From Pseudomaricurvus sp050633365 (lineage in GTDB: Bacteria; Pseudomonadota; Gammaproteobacteria; Pseudomonadales; Cellvibrionaceae), in NCBI GenBank assembly GCA_050633365.1, contig JBOEGJ010000036.1, positions 1 through 64,000 of the forward strand: a stretch of 64,000 bases of DNA, read 5' to 3'. The position numbers and the translations under genes are program-made. Each line of letters starts with the position of its first letter. The first letter of the stretch is position 1. This document shows positions 33,542-43,243 of this stretch, piece by piece. The notes beneath the pieces were generated by a model. The model made no database searches, was not told the DNA's origin, and saw only the letters and a list, made by a program, of their open reading frames with translations.

Positions 33542-34375
33542 TTATTTTACCAGCGTGATCTTGTCTCGCTCGATTAGGATTCGCTTGGCCTTATACAGGC
33601 TGCCAATAGCCTTTTTGTAGGCGCCTTTACTGACGTTGTACTGATGGTAGATCGAGTCGGGGGCACTTTTGTCGGTCAAGGTTGAAACGCCACCGTTATT
33701 TTTTAAGTGCGTGATAATTTGCTCGGTCAATTGTTCTCGTTGCTGAATGGCCGGCAGTTGCAGGCTGACGTCGATCTTATTGTCAGCGCGGATTGTCTTG
33801 ATGTAGCCGTCAACACTCTGCCCGTATTTTAACGGCTTAAAAGCATCATCCTTAAACAGGAGTGCTAGATGCGTATTGTTCACCACCGCTTTGTAGCCCA
33901 TATCGCTGCGGCCGCAAATGAGTAGTTTTACCGGCTGTTGGGGAGAGAAAAAGCGAGACTCTTCGTAAAGGTGACGGCTTAGTCGGCTGCTGGCAACAAT
34001 GCGTTGGCTGTGATCGTCGAGGTACAAGGTCACGACGTAGGACTTCCCCAATTCCATGGGTTTGTGTTGTTCGTTAAACGGTACCAACAGGTCTTTAGGG
34101 AGCCCCCAATCGAGAAAGGCGCCCATGTTATTGACGTCGGTGACTTTCAGGTAGGCGCATTGTCCCACCTCTACCAGAGGTTGCTCAGTGGTGGCGATGA
34201 CCTCATCTTCCGAGTCTAGATAGATGAATACCTCAAGTTCCTCGCCGATCTCACAGTTTGACGGCACGTAGCGCTTCGGCAATAGAATATTGCCCAGCTC
34301 TCCGCCATCGAGAAATACGCCGAAATCCACTTGCTTCACGACGACCAGCTGGTTGTACTTCCCGATTTGTACCAT
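33542..34375 (-). CDS. CvfB-like S1 RNA-binding protein
   Basis: The 277-residue protein consists of S1-type OB folds followed by a winged-helix end: YNQLVVVKQVDFGVFLDGG (first S1), LKVTDVNNMGAFLDWGLPKDLLVP (second), GRSDMGYKAVVNNTHLALLF and GYIKTIRADNKIDVSLQ (third), and a C-terminal helix-turn-helix-like NVSKGAYKKAIGSLYKAKRI. This is the CvfB/YitL family, an RNA-binding regulator affecting virulence factors in Firmicutes; the target in proteobacteria is not established. It starts 112 bases from the divergent thiolase-like gene. Confidence 0.88.
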   Translation of the reverse strand: MVQIGKYNQLVVVKQVDFGVFLDGGELGNILLPKRYVPSNCEIGEELEVFIYLDSEDEVIATTEQPLVEVGQCAYLKVTDVNNMGAFLDWGLPKDLLVPFNEQHKPMELGKSYVVTLYLDDHSQRIVASSRLSRHLYEESRFFSPQQPVKLLICGRSDMGYKAVVNNTHLALLFKDDAFKPLKYGQSVDGYIKTIRADNKIDVSLQLPAIQQREQLTEQIITHLKNNGGVSTLTDKSAPDSIYHQYNVSKGAYKKAIGSLYKAKRILIERDKITLVK

Positions 34376-34486
34376 GAGTTTTCACTTTCTTGTTGGAAAA
34401 CCGCGAGTTTAAGGGCTGTGGGCGTGCGAGTAAACGACGTTGTGGTAGAATCTCGCGCTTTTAGTTCTATGATAAAGGTCAGCTGG

Positions 34487-35542
34487 ATGTCTCAAACTCT
34501 ATGTGTTGCAGCGGCGCGTCATGTCGACGGTGTCGGTAGTCTTTCTGTGGTGGAGCAGCTGATTGAGCGTCTGATGGCTGAACTGCAGCTTTCGCCTCGA
34601 CGCTTGACAATCGACCCTCTGAGCGTTGATTGGCACAGCCCAGTGGATCAAGATCACTTTCGCAGTGGCTGTGGACCGATTGAGGCGATAAAAGTCGCCT
34701 ACGATCTTATTGCGTCCGGTGAAGAGGGAGCGGTGCTTATCGAGGGAAGAGATTTTCTTCGTTCTGAGTATGGCTCCGAGCAGCGACGTGATGCCATGTC
34801 GATTTACCCTGATGGCCCAGCTCTAACCGAGGCGTACGACCAGTTAACCCAGCATTACCTCACAAAAAACGGCCTTACCATTTCGCAATTCTTGCAATTG
34901 CGTGACCTGCTTTTCGAAAATCATTGGCGCTGTTTTAGCGCCAAAACTAAAGGCGCTAAACGTCCTTCAGCTAAATGGTTCGAGTCCATTACCGAGTTGT
35001 TCCGAGGGGTCGATTGTGCCAATCCGGTAATAGACTTCGACGGTAAACTGCTGCTGTGCAGTCGTTCGGTAGCGGCGGATTTGCGCTTGCCCGAGGATCA
35101 GCTGGTGACTATCGTCGATGTTGCGCTGGGCAGCGTCGAAGGTGATGGGCCTGCTTATGCCGATGATATTGCACGTTACCAGCATTTGTCATCGGCGGTA
35201 CACACGATCGAAACATCACTTAACACCACTGTGAAATCTCTGTTTGAACGGGGTTTATTGCTGGATCTTTATACCTGCTATCCCGTTGTACCCATCGCCT
35301 GTTTGCGTGCATTAGGGTTGGCAACAACCTACGCCGAACTGCTTGAATTCATCGAAAAAAATGATATTACCCAAACCGGAGGCATGAATCTCGCTCGAGG
35401 CGCGTGGAACAATCCCGCATTAAATGGGTTGGTCGCGATGTATGAAACACTGAGTAATCAGCGTGTAGATCAACGATCACATGGGCTTGTGCACGGCAAT
35501 GGCGGCTTGGGCTATCGTCAGGGCTTGGTGTTGATGTCGTAG
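34487..35542 (+). CDS. Thiolase-like protein, possibly non-canonical active site
   Basis: The 351-residue product has thiolase-fold sequence: FRSGCGPIEAIKVAYDLIASGEEGAVLIEG in the nucleophile region, and near the C-terminus TGGMNLARGAWNNPALNGLVAMYE and VHGNGGLGYRQG. The last motif is the H-G-N-G-G form seen in SCP2/acetyl-CoA-acetyltransferase relatives instead of the C-x-G-G-G of classical thiolases. The single N-terminal Cys is offset by about one position from the canonical CxSG. It may bind acyl-CoA without full thiolase chemistry. ATG 34487 has AAAGG upstream. Earlier in-frame starts run into the divergent gene. Confidence 0.72.
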   Translation: MSQTLCVAAARHVDGVGSLSVVEQLIERLMAELQLSPRRLTIDPLSVDWHSPVDQDHFRSGCGPIEAIKVAYDLIASGEEGAVLIEGRDFLRSEYGSEQRRDAMSIYPDGPALTEAYDQLTQHYLTKNGLTISQFLQLRDLLFENHWRCFSAKTKGAKRPSAKWFESITELFRGVDCANPVIDFDGKLLLCSRSVAADLRLPEDQLVTIVDVALGSVEGDGPAYADDIARYQHLSSAVHTIETSLNTTVKSLFERGLLLDLYTCYPVVPIACLRALGLATTYAELLEFIEKNDITQTGGMNLARGAWNNPALNGLVAMYETLSNQRVDQRSHGLVHGNGGLGYRQGLVLMS

Positions 35543-35746
35543 AGAATAAACATATTTCGTTGTTTTGATTACATTCTTTCTGGTTGGCAAAATCGAGTCG
35601 CGTTGTTAACGGCGGTTGGTTAAAGCATCTTTTGCTAGACCTCGTGGCTGCTTTTTTCTCGTGGAGAGTTTGTTCGCTAGCTTGTTGTTCAGAGTTGTTA
35701 ATCTTCTTCTATACTTGAGGGTATCTCCTCTACAACGTTTAATGTT

Positions 35747-36457
35747 ATGTTTGATGCTTTTTCCTACGATCAATCGCTTTCTGAACCCATGTTGCGACTC
35801 ATGGCAGCGGTACTGGTCGGAGGAGCAATCGGTATGGATCGAGCCTATCGGGGGAGGGCAGCTGGATTTCGGACACACATACTGGTGTGTTTAGCCTCAA
35901 GCTTGTTAATGATCCTGATGGACTTGCAATGGGTTCTTGGTGATGATCTGCGAGCCGATGTTATCCGCATGGATCCCGCCCGTATGGCTCAAGGTATTAT
36001 GACGGGCATCGGTTTTCTCGGTGCAGGTGTGATCATGCAAGACAAACAATCGGTGCGGGGCTTGACCACGGCGGCGTCGATTTGGATCACCGCCACCATC
36101 GGAATCGTTCTCGGTGCCGGCTACTACTTCGCCGCTATTGTGTCGACATTACTCACGCTAGTTACTTTGGCGCTGTTCAACAAATTGATCGATATTTTAC
36201 CGATGCGACGTTACGCCTACTTAACGTTAAAGTTCAGTCGAGAGGAGCAGCTCAGTGAAAGTGAGGTGCGAGATCTACTCAAACAATCGCAAATTACGGT
36301 AAGCAGCTTGAGTTACAAACTCGAACAAAAGGGGCGGTCATTGACCTATCAAATGACCGTTAGAAGCACTCGAACAGAGTCGTTTAAAGAGATCGCGGAA
36401 CTTCTACTCGAATCGCCAAGAGTTCAAGAGTTTGGCCTAAGACCGCTAGGGGATTAG
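35747..36457 (+). CDS. MgtC/SapB family membrane protein
   Basis: The 236-residue protein has four to five membrane helices with MgtC/SapB signatures: LVGGAIGMDRAYRGRAAGFRTHILVC, MGTGIGFLGAGVIMQ-like MTGIGFLGAGVIMQ and VRGLTTAASIWITATIG. A C-terminal ACT-like soluble domain (~160-236) follows. MgtC relatives modulate ATP synthase and magnesium physiology in pathogens; the role of this environmental version is unknown. No ribosome-binding site is visible before ATG 35747, so the start is tentative. It is convergent with the carboxylase gene. Confidence 0.87.
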   Translation: MFDAFSYDQSLSEPMLRLMAAVLVGGAIGMDRAYRGRAAGFRTHILVCLASSLLMILMDLQWVLGDDLRADVIRMDPARMAQGIMTGIGFLGAGVIMQDKQSVRGLTTAASIWITATIGIVLGAGYYFAAIVSTLLTLVTLALFNKLIDILPMRRYAYLTLKFSREEQLSESEVRDLLKQSQITVSSLSYKLEQKGRSLTYQMTVRSTRTESFKEIAELLLESPRVQEFGLRPLGD

Positions 36458-36572
36458 CGGAATTTTCAAATTACTTCATCCAAGAGTTTCAAGGTTAGAG
36501 ATGCAAAAAGCCTCTCGATCAACGGAAAAAGGCGAGTGTTTTTTCTGTTAATCGAGCAGCTTTTAGATACGG

Positions 36573-39500
36573 CTACCAGGTGTCGATGTATCGAAGTTTC
36601 TTTCCGTTTCTCAAGGCCGCTGGGGCGGAAGCGCGAAGTCCGCGTATAATCCATTGCCGCGTATCTTGAGGATCGATAACCTCGTCAATTTCCAGGGTAC
36701 TCGCCATATTTATGGCTTTTCCTTTTTCGTAGGCGGCGGCAACCAGTTTGTCGAACAGGACCTTTTGTTCGGCAGGGTCGGAGATAGCTTCGAGCTCTTT
36801 GCGGAATCCTAATCTAACCGCGCCCTCGAGTCCCATGGCTCCAAATTCACCCGTCGGCCAAGCGACGGTAAATACTCCAGAGTGAAAACTGCCGCCGGTC
36901 ATTGCCATGGCGCCGAGGCCATAACCTTTGCGCAGTACGATGTTGAACATCGGGATGCTGGCATTGGCGGCGCCGACAAACATTCTCGAAAAGTGACGAA
37001 CTTGCGCTTGTTTCTCGGCTTCGGGACCGACCATAAACCCCGGAGTGTCACAGAGGTTGATGAGTGGTAGGTCGAAAGCGTCGCAGAGTTTTATAAAACG
37101 ACTGGCTTTATCCGCCGCGGGGCTGTCGATCGCGCCGCCTAAGTGGCGGGAATTGTTGGCGATCAAACCGAACGGGCGTCCTTCAATTCGAATGAGGCTA
37201 GTGATAATTCCCGCACCGAATTGCGCGCGTAACTCCAGCGCCGAATCGCTGTCGGCGAGATCGTCGATAACTGCTCGTATGTCATAACTGCGAAGGCGAT
37301 TTTCCGGAATGTGATGTCGTAAACGGCGTTGGTCGCTGGCGCTCCATTGCTCTGTTGTACCCTGAAAATACGAGAGGTACTGTTTCGCCAGCTTCACTGC
37401 GTGGCTTTCGTCCTCTGCCAGCAAGTCGATGACACCGTTACTGCTTTGGATATCACTGGGCCCAACTTCGGAAGGGGAAAAGCGCCCGAGGCCGCCGCCC
37501 TCGATCATGGCTGGGCCTGCCATGCCGATGTTTGAATCTTTAGTGGCGATGATCACATCGCTGCAGCCGAGCAGGGCGGCGTTACCGGCGAAGCAGCGCC
37601 CGGCGGTAATGCCAATAATTGGGACTTGACCGGAAAGGGTTGCGATTGATGTCCAGGTATCGATGTCGAGGCCGGCAACAACGGGATAATCGGTATCTCC
37701 AGGACGGCCACCACCGCCTTCTGTAAAGAAAATAAGCGGGATTTTTTGTTCGTTCGCCAGTCGCAACATGCGATCCGTTTTTTTGTGATTCATGGCGCCC
37801 TGGGTGCCAGCAAATACAGTGTAGTCGTAAGACATTACCATGCATCGAGATCTGCTCTCATCAAACAGATCGCGATTGATGCTGGCTGTGCCCGCCACCA
37901 AACCATCGGCTGGGCTGGTAGCGATTAACTCCTCGAGACTGCGTCTACGCCGCTGTGCGGCAATGGTCAATGATCCGTATTCTTGGAAGGAGTCTTCATC
38001 GACCAGAGCGGCGATATTCTCCCGTGCCATGTTCATGCCTTTACTGTGTCGCTTGGCAACGGCTTCAGGGCGAGCATCGTCGAAGGTTTTCGACTTCCTC
38101 GTAAAGAACTCTTGCAGATCCTGTCTTACGAGATCGATTTCAAACTGCTGTTGTTCGCTGATGTGTTGCTCGTCACTTTCGTCGGCGTCTAGACACACTA
38201 TTGGCGCGGCTTCAAAAATTGAGTCTCCACTTTCCACTTCGATGCTGGTGACCTTTCCGCTGGCAGGTGCCACCACAACGTGTTCCATTTTCATAGCTTC
38301 TACAATCGCCAGCGTTTGCCCTTTGATCACGGCGTCTCCAATCTCGAAATCGACGCTGACGACCACAGCTTGCATTGGTGACGTCACTGCAAGCCAATGA
38401 TCGGGGATGGAGCTTTGCGTTACCTGATTTTGCTTTTCCCCAGAACCCAAGGAGGATGCGTCATTTAGTGTGCGGCGGGGTTCAGTGAGCTGCTTAATAT
38501 TCTGGTCAATAAATTGAGTACTGATGTTGTTTTGGATAACGTCGGCGTGTTCGAGAATATTGCATAGGAAATCTATGTTTGTATTGATGCCTTCAATTGA
38601 GCACTCGGAGAGTTTGCGTGCGGTTTTTTGTAAGGCAACACTGAAATCGTTCGAGCGTGTATGAACGACGAGTTTCGCTAGCAGCGAATCATAATAGGCG
38701 CTACTGACAAAACCCTGATAGCCGCAGCTGTCAACGCGAACGCCGATTCCCGTGGCCATTTCGTAGCGTGAAATTCTCCCGCTTGAGGGCAAAAAATTCC
38801 CGCTAGCATCGGCTTGTTCCAAATTGATTCGCGCTTGCACTGCGTAACCGGTGGGTTTGGTGATCGACGATTGGGTTAGGTTTAAGGTGTCGAGGGATTG
38901 GCCGTCGGCGATCGATAGTTGTGCGGCGACCAAATCTACGTTGTACACCGCTTCGGTAATGGTATGTTCTACTTGAATTCTGGGGTTTGCTTCCATGAAG
39001 TAGAATTCTTGGCTGGCGCTATCGACGAGAAATTCAATAGTGCCAAGGCTTCTATAGTTCAGAGCTGTTGCCAAGCTTACCGCGGCGGCTTCGAGTTTTT
39101 CTCGCAATGCCGGTGTTACGCTCGGAGACGGGGTGACTTCAATGACTTTTTGATGTCGTCTTTGCAGCGAACATTCTCGCTCGCCGAGAGTGGTAATCTT
39201 GCCTAGGCCGTCACCTAAGATTTGTATTTCAATATGTCGAGCTGCCTGGATTTTTTGCTCCACATACAAATCACCGTTACCAAATGCGGCTAGTGCCTCT
39301 GACTGACAGCGCTGGAAGCAGTTGTCGATGTCGTCTCGACTCTCCACTGGGCGCATGCCACGACCACCGCCGCCGGCGATGGCCTTAATCATCATGGCGG
39401 ATCCCTCGGGCAAGGTGTCAAAGAACTGCTTCGCTTGCGCTAGGGTTGTGGCTTGGTCCGTTCCGGCTGGCAATGGCAGACCGGTATCAATGGCCAGAGT

Positions 39501-39860
39501 TCTAGCTTTGGCTTTATCGCCAAGTGCGTTGAGGGTCTCGGGTGTTGGGCCCACGAAGGTGATGTTGGCATTGGCGCAGAGGGTCGCGAAGTCCGCATTT
39601 TCACTCAAAAAACCATATCCGGGATGTATGGCATCACATTGATGGGCGATTGCCAAATCAATAATCTGCCGTTGATCGAGATAGGCTTGAGTGCCTTTGC
39701 CGCTGAGCGCCGCAGTTTGAGTGGCAGCGCTGAGGTGTAAGCTGTGTTTGTCGTCTTCGCTGAATATGGCGAGGGTTTCGATGCCATTCTCTGCAGCGGA
39801 TTGGGCAATGCGTATGGCGATTTCGCCTCGGTTTGCGATAAGCAGGCGGTTGATTGGCAT
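36573..39860 (-). CDS. Single-chain biotin-dependent acyl-CoA carboxylase (BC-BCCP-CT)
   Basis: One 1095-residue chain holds all three activities. Biotin carboxylase occupies ~1-450 (ANRGEIAIRI, HPGYGFLSENADF, GGGGRGM, EANPRIQVEHTITE). The biotinyl domain has EAMKMEHVV, with the biotinylated Lys at 524. Carboxyltransferase occupies ~590-1095 (GGGRPGDTDYP, CFAGNAALLG, GPAMIEGGGLG, DTPGFMVGPEAEKQ, GSFHSGVFTVAWPTGEFGAMGLEGAVRLGF). The reaction is ATP-dependent carboxylation of an acyl-CoA. This architecture matches the single-chain long-chain acyl-CoA carboxylase known from Mycobacterium avium; the acyl specificity here (acetyl, propionyl or longer) cannot be read. It stands alone, divergent from fimV. 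Confidence 0.92.
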   Translation of the reverse strand: MPINRLLIANRGEIAIRIAQSAAENGIETLAIFSEDDKHSLHLSAATQTAALSGKGTQAYLDQRQIIDLAIAHQCDAIHPGYGFLSENADFATLCANANITFVGPTPETLNALGDKAKARTLAIDTGLPLPAGTDQATTLAQAKQFFDTLPEGSAMMIKAIAGGGGRGMRPVESRDDIDNCFQRCQSEALAAFGNGDLYVEQKIQAARHIEIQILGDGLGKITTLGERECSLQRRHQKVIEVTPSPSVTPALREKLEAAAVSLATALNYRSLGTIEFLVDSASQEFYFMEANPRIQVEHTITEAVYNVDLVAAQLSIADGQSLDTLNLTQSSITKPTGYAVQARINLEQADASGNFLPSSGRISRYEMATGIGVRVDSCGYQGFVSSAYYDSLLAKLVVHTRSNDFSVALQKTARKLSECSIEGINTNIDFLCNILEHADVIQNNISTQFIDQNIKQLTEPRRTLNDASSLGSGEKQNQVTQSSIPDHWLAVTSPMQAVVVSVDFEIGDAVIKGQTLAIVEAMKMEHVVVAPASGKVTSIEVESGDSIFEAAPIVCLDADESDEQHISEQQQFEIDLVRQDLQEFFTRKSKTFDDARPEAVAKRHSKGMNMARENIAALVDEDSFQEYGSLTIAAQRRRRSLEELIATSPADGLVAGTASINRDLFDESRSRCMVMSYDYTVFAGTQGAMNHKKTDRMLRLANEQKIPLIFFTEGGGGRPGDTDYPVVAGLDIDTWTSIATLSGQVPIIGITAGRCFAGNAALLGCSDVIIATKDSNIGMAGPAMIEGGGLGRFSPSEVGPSDIQSSNGVIDLLAEDESHAVKLAKQYLSYFQGTTEQWSASDQRRLRHHIPENRLRSYDIRAVIDDLADSDSALELRAQFGAGIITSLIRIEGRPFGLIANNSRHLGGAIDSPAADKASRFIKLCDAFDLPLINLCDTPGFMVGPEAEKQAQVRHFSRMFVGAANASIPMFNIVLRKGYGLGAMAMTGGSFHSGVFTVAWPTGEFGAMGLEGAVRLGFRKELEAISDPAEQKVLFDKLVAAAYEKGKAINMASTLEIDEVIDPQDTRQWIIRGLRASAPAALRNGKKLRYIDTW

Positions 39861-40100
39861 ATCAGGGTAAGTCCTTATTTATTTTGGCTGCGCGGATATT
39901 TGCATGGCGGCCATGATTCTTGCAAGGGGTATTCATGCCGTTATTGTGGAGGTTTCTCGGTGAATCGTTAAATCTCTGTAATTTTGCCTGCAGATTTACG
40001 CATTTTCTTTTCGGAAACAGGTATTTACTGTTAAAATTTCATCAAATGGATGAACTTATTGTTGTGTGATCTAGGGATAGAGACAGAGGGTAGGCGGAAG

Positions 40101-43100
40101 GTGGTAAGTCACGTAAAGCGTAAACAACAGCTACTGGCAGTAGCGATATCTCTGGCGTTGACGGTGCAGGCGCCCAGCGCCATCTCATTGGGCTTAGGGG
40201 CCGCTCAGGTAAAGAGTCAGATTGGCGAGCCGTTGCTGGCTGAGATTCCCATTCTCGATAGTCGTTCCTACGATCTCAACGAAATCCTGGTACGTCAGGT
40301 GAGAGGCAAGCTCGCGCAACAATTGGGCTTTGATCTTGCGGCTGATTCCGCTGGTTACTTTTTGAAGGTCGTCGAAAGGGATGATCGTCTGTTCTTGTTG
40401 GTGCGTTCCAAGCGAATCATGGCCGAGCCATTTGTGAGTGTTTTGGTCGAGCTCGAATGGCCCAATGGCAAACTCTATCGTGATTACAACCTGCTGCTAG
40501 ATTTGGCTCCACTCCCGGTAAATGCACCGCAATCAGCACCGGTTCAGTCAAGAACTTCAGCTCCTGCATCGACCCGAACCTCTCCGCCGTCGACGTCGAG
40601 TACTCAGACACCTCAAGAATTCGCTCAGAGTCAGCGTGGGAATTATCAGGCCATAGCGCCAAGTCGGTCTTCTCTGCGCCCGTCTTCCTCTGAAGGTTGG
40701 CGCGTAGGTGGGGGCGATACTTTGTCTCAAATCGCACAAAAGATTCGACCTGACGATCAGATAAAGCTCACCGCTGTGGTTGAGGCCCTGTTTCAATTAA
40801 ATCCAAGCGCTTTCGCCAATGGCAATATCAATCGCATGCAGGGCGGTTCTCTGCTGAAACTACCCAGTCCGGAGAATTTCGCCGCTATGCCACGCTGGGA
40901 TGGGAAGCCGGGTGTTGTGCAGGCTGCGCGGGGAATGGTGAGTTCCGGTAGTGGGCGTAGTTTAAACATTGATAGTTCAAACATTGATAGTTCAAGTATC
41001 GACAGTTCAAATGCCAATACCGATCTAGCTGGCGCGGCCGAAGTGGGTCAAGCGAGACCTCAGCAGCCTTCCTCTGGTCGATATCAGCAGGCCGGCACGT
41101 CCAGATCCAGCGCACCCAGTGTGCAGCAAACCCCCAGTGCCAGTAGCTCGTCGAGTTTACCTCCGCTACAACCTTTAGAGTCCTACAGAATTCAGTCGGG
41201 TGATACTCTTTCTCAAGTTGCTCAGCGGCTTCGCCGGGATCCATCGGTAAAGCTCGAGCATATGATGCAGTTGCTGTTTGAACACAACCCACAAGCTTTT
41301 ACCAACGGCGATATCAATCAATTGCAGTTAGGCGCGTCCCTGCAGGTTCCGCCTCACGGTGGGGCCCAGGCCGTCACTCGTGCAATGCCAGAGTGGGAAC
41401 CCGTTGAAGGCCTCGTTGAGTCAGGAGTAGATCGCAATGTCGAGCCACCGAGCCCGGTATCGCCCGACTCTTTAACGGCTTCGTTTCCCAGTGAGCAATC
41501 TGCATTGGAGTCCGAGACGCGGCTAACGTTAAGTGCGCAATCGAATCTTCAACAAAATGACGCAACGCAAGACAGTTCCGCGAAGGAAATACTCAGTCAA
41601 ATCGACGCAGTCGCGGAGTTGGTGGATAAGGTCAATCGAGAAAACCAATCCATTCGTCAGCGCATAGAGCGTATTGAGCAGAGCGAACAGTTGGCGTTAC
41701 TGGAGCGACTGCTTGAATTACAAACTCGACAAATCCAAAATTTACGCGAGGCGATGTTAGCCGAGCAATCGGATGGCGAATCGGTCCAGACAGGCTTGGT
41801 GAGCAGCGATTTGAAACCGGGAGAAACGGCAGTTCTCGGTGAGCTTGGCGCGGTAGAATCGTCTGAGTTGGCAATACTTGAGAGCCACTTGGCAGAACAG
41901 AGTCAGGGTGCAACCCTGGGCGAATCTCAATCGCCTGACAGCTCAGCTGACGATGCTCAGGTTGTTGCTACAACCGGGCAACAGACAGCCCCTGAAGCCA
42001 ATAAAAGCGACGCTCCGGTAGCTAAGCGCTCGGACCAAAAATCTCAATCGTTTGCCGCTGTCTTGTGGTTAAGCCTTGGGTTGGCGGTCGCGGGTTTCCT
42101 AGGCTTTTTATTAATAGCCCGTCGCCGGCAGGTGTTTGATTGGCTCAATCAGAAACTGAGCTTGTTTGAGCAAAACAAGGAAGACGCATCGCTACCCCGA
42201 ATATGGGATCCGGAGTTAGGTGCTTGGCGGGTTAAGGAAGAGATCCGCAAGCCGATGCTGACCCCCTTAGCAACCTCGCTGAAAGACATCGAAGAGGGGC
42301 TTGCGGCCCACGAGGCCAAACAAGCCGCTGCCGAGCGTAATGAAACGCAAAATGACGGCTACCTGCAAAATCCTGACGAAAATCCGTCAAGTACGCAGGT
42401 TGATGACGCTCGCTCTGTTCTAGATTCTCTAACAGACGCTAGCGAACAGGGGGCACTGGCTACGGCTAATGATTCTAGAGGTAGCGGCATTGACGCGATG
42501 TTTGAAGAGATTCCAGAGGATCAATCCGAGATTGAACCTCCGCAATTATCCGATAAGGTGGAGGAAGATAGTTTTCCTTTGCTGGGCGAAGAGCAAATAG
42601 AGCACCAAACGTCCGATTTAGTTCTCGACAATCTAGACGGTGAATTTGAATTCTCCCTACCGGATGACTTGTTCGAGGATCCTGGCTTCACGGACAAGCA
42701 GCCGCAGAAGCCCGAAAAAAATAAGGCGCAATCATCGGAGGATGCGAGAGTTAAAGCGTCGATCGTTGAGAAAACAAAAAATTACAACCCCGAGAGTATT
42801 GACGACGTACTTGATGGCTGGCTTCACAACAGCATTCCAGCGGCAGAGCTGAGCGAATATGAGGATGTTATCAGTGAGGCGATGATCTACGCCGCTTATG
42901 GCCGACATGATCACGCCGAGCAATTGTTGCTTGAACAGCTAGCGCAGAGTCCAGATGAAGAGAAGCTTAGAGCGGCCTTGGACGAAGTTAGAAAAAGTAA
43001 TGCGCAATTTAAGAGCGGTCAGGGATTTGGTGTTTCAGGAGAGGGCGAAACGTCTTTCGAATTGCCCGGTGAGCCGGAAGGTCTCGGTGAATTAAGGCTT

Positions 43101-43160
43101 GATCTCGATGATGGCTTCTCTGGTGGTAGTGATCCAGGTTCTGTAGGGGATTCAAAATGA
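40101..43160 (+). CDS. fimV: FimV/HubP-like polar peptidoglycan-binding protein with two LysM domains
   Basis: From GTG 40101 the product is 1019 residues. A signal peptide (LLAVAISLALTVQAPSAISL) precedes the FimV N-terminal domain (LGAAQVKSQIGEPLLAEI ... FVSVLVELEWPNGKLYRDYNLLLD). Two LysM modules follow, at ~200-250 (GGGDTLSQIAQKIRP) and ~362-415 (SGDTLSQVAQRLRRD), then a coiled coil (~515-560), a membrane helix at ~650-675 (AVLWLSLGLAVAGFLGFLLI), a long acidic cytoplasmic region and a terminal TPR-like FimV domain (YEDVISEAMIYAAYGRHDHAEQLLLE). FimV/HubP places type IV pilus, c-di-GMP and flagellar machinery at the pole. Most FimV have one LysM; two is unusual. ATG 40050 is an alternative start but lacks a ribosome-binding site. 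A strong terminator follows. Confidence 0.9.
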   Translation: MVSHVKRKQQLLAVAISLALTVQAPSAISLGLGAAQVKSQIGEPLLAEIPILDSRSYDLNEILVRQVRGKLAQQLGFDLAADSAGYFLKVVERDDRLFLLVRSKRIMAEPFVSVLVELEWPNGKLYRDYNLLLDLAPLPVNAPQSAPVQSRTSAPASTRTSPPSTSSTQTPQEFAQSQRGNYQAIAPSRSSLRPSSSEGWRVGGGDTLSQIAQKIRPDDQIKLTAVVEALFQLNPSAFANGNINRMQGGSLLKLPSPENFAAMPRWDGKPGVVQAARGMVSSGSGRSLNIDSSNIDSSSIDSSNANTDLAGAAEVGQARPQQPSSGRYQQAGTSRSSAPSVQQTPSASSSSSLPPLQPLESYRIQSGDTLSQVAQRLRRDPSVKLEHMMQLLFEHNPQAFTNGDINQLQLGASLQVPPHGGAQAVTRAMPEWEPVEGLVESGVDRNVEPPSPVSPDSLTASFPSEQSALESETRLTLSAQSNLQQNDATQDSSAKEILSQIDAVAELVDKVNRENQSIRQRIERIEQSEQLALLERLLELQTRQIQNLREAMLAEQSDGESVQTGLVSSDLKPGETAVLGELGAVESSELAILESHLAEQSQGATLGESQSPDSSADDAQVVATTGQQTAPEANKSDAPVAKRSDQKSQSFAAVLWLSLGLAVAGFLGFLLIARRRQVFDWLNQKLSLFEQNKEDASLPRIWDPELGAWRVKEEIRKPMLTPLATSLKDIEEGLAAHEAKQAAAERNETQNDGYLQNPDENPSSTQVDDARSVLDSLTDASEQGALATANDSRGSGIDAMFEEIPEDQSEIEPPQLSDKVEEDSFPLLGEEQIEHQTSDLVLDNLDGEFEFSLPDDLFEDPGFTDKQPQKPEKNKAQSSEDARVKASIVEKTKNYNPESIDDVLDGWLHNSIPAAELSEYEDVISEAMIYAAYGRHDHAEQLLLEQLAQSPDEEKLRAALDEVRKSNAQFKSGQGFGVSGEGETSFELPGEPEGLGELRLDLDDGFSGGSDPGSVGDSK
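40965..41009 (+). repeat. Short 15-bp tandem repeat in the fimV linker
   Basis: Two identical 15-base units (AACATTGATAGTTCA) at 40965-40979 and 40980-40994 are followed by a diverged third at 40995-41009. They encode a (N/S)IDSS repeat in the Ser-rich linker between the LysM modules. It is in frame, so slippage would only change linker length. Confidence 0.85.
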
Positions 43161-43188
43161 GATTAACCGCTTGGTTAATCTCCCCAAC

Positions 43189-43223
43189 AAAAAAGGGCCA
43201 GACATAATGTTTGGCCTTTTTTT
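43189..43223. terminator. Bidirectional intrinsic terminator, fimV / aldehyde dehydrogenase
   Basis: A 9-bp stem (43196-43204 with 43208-43216, one G-T pair, loop TAA) is followed by seven T and preceded by six A. It therefore works for fimV on the plus strand and for the aldehyde dehydrogenase on the minus strand. Confidence 0.92.
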
Positions 43224-43243
43224 GTTGTACTTGAAGCGGACGA

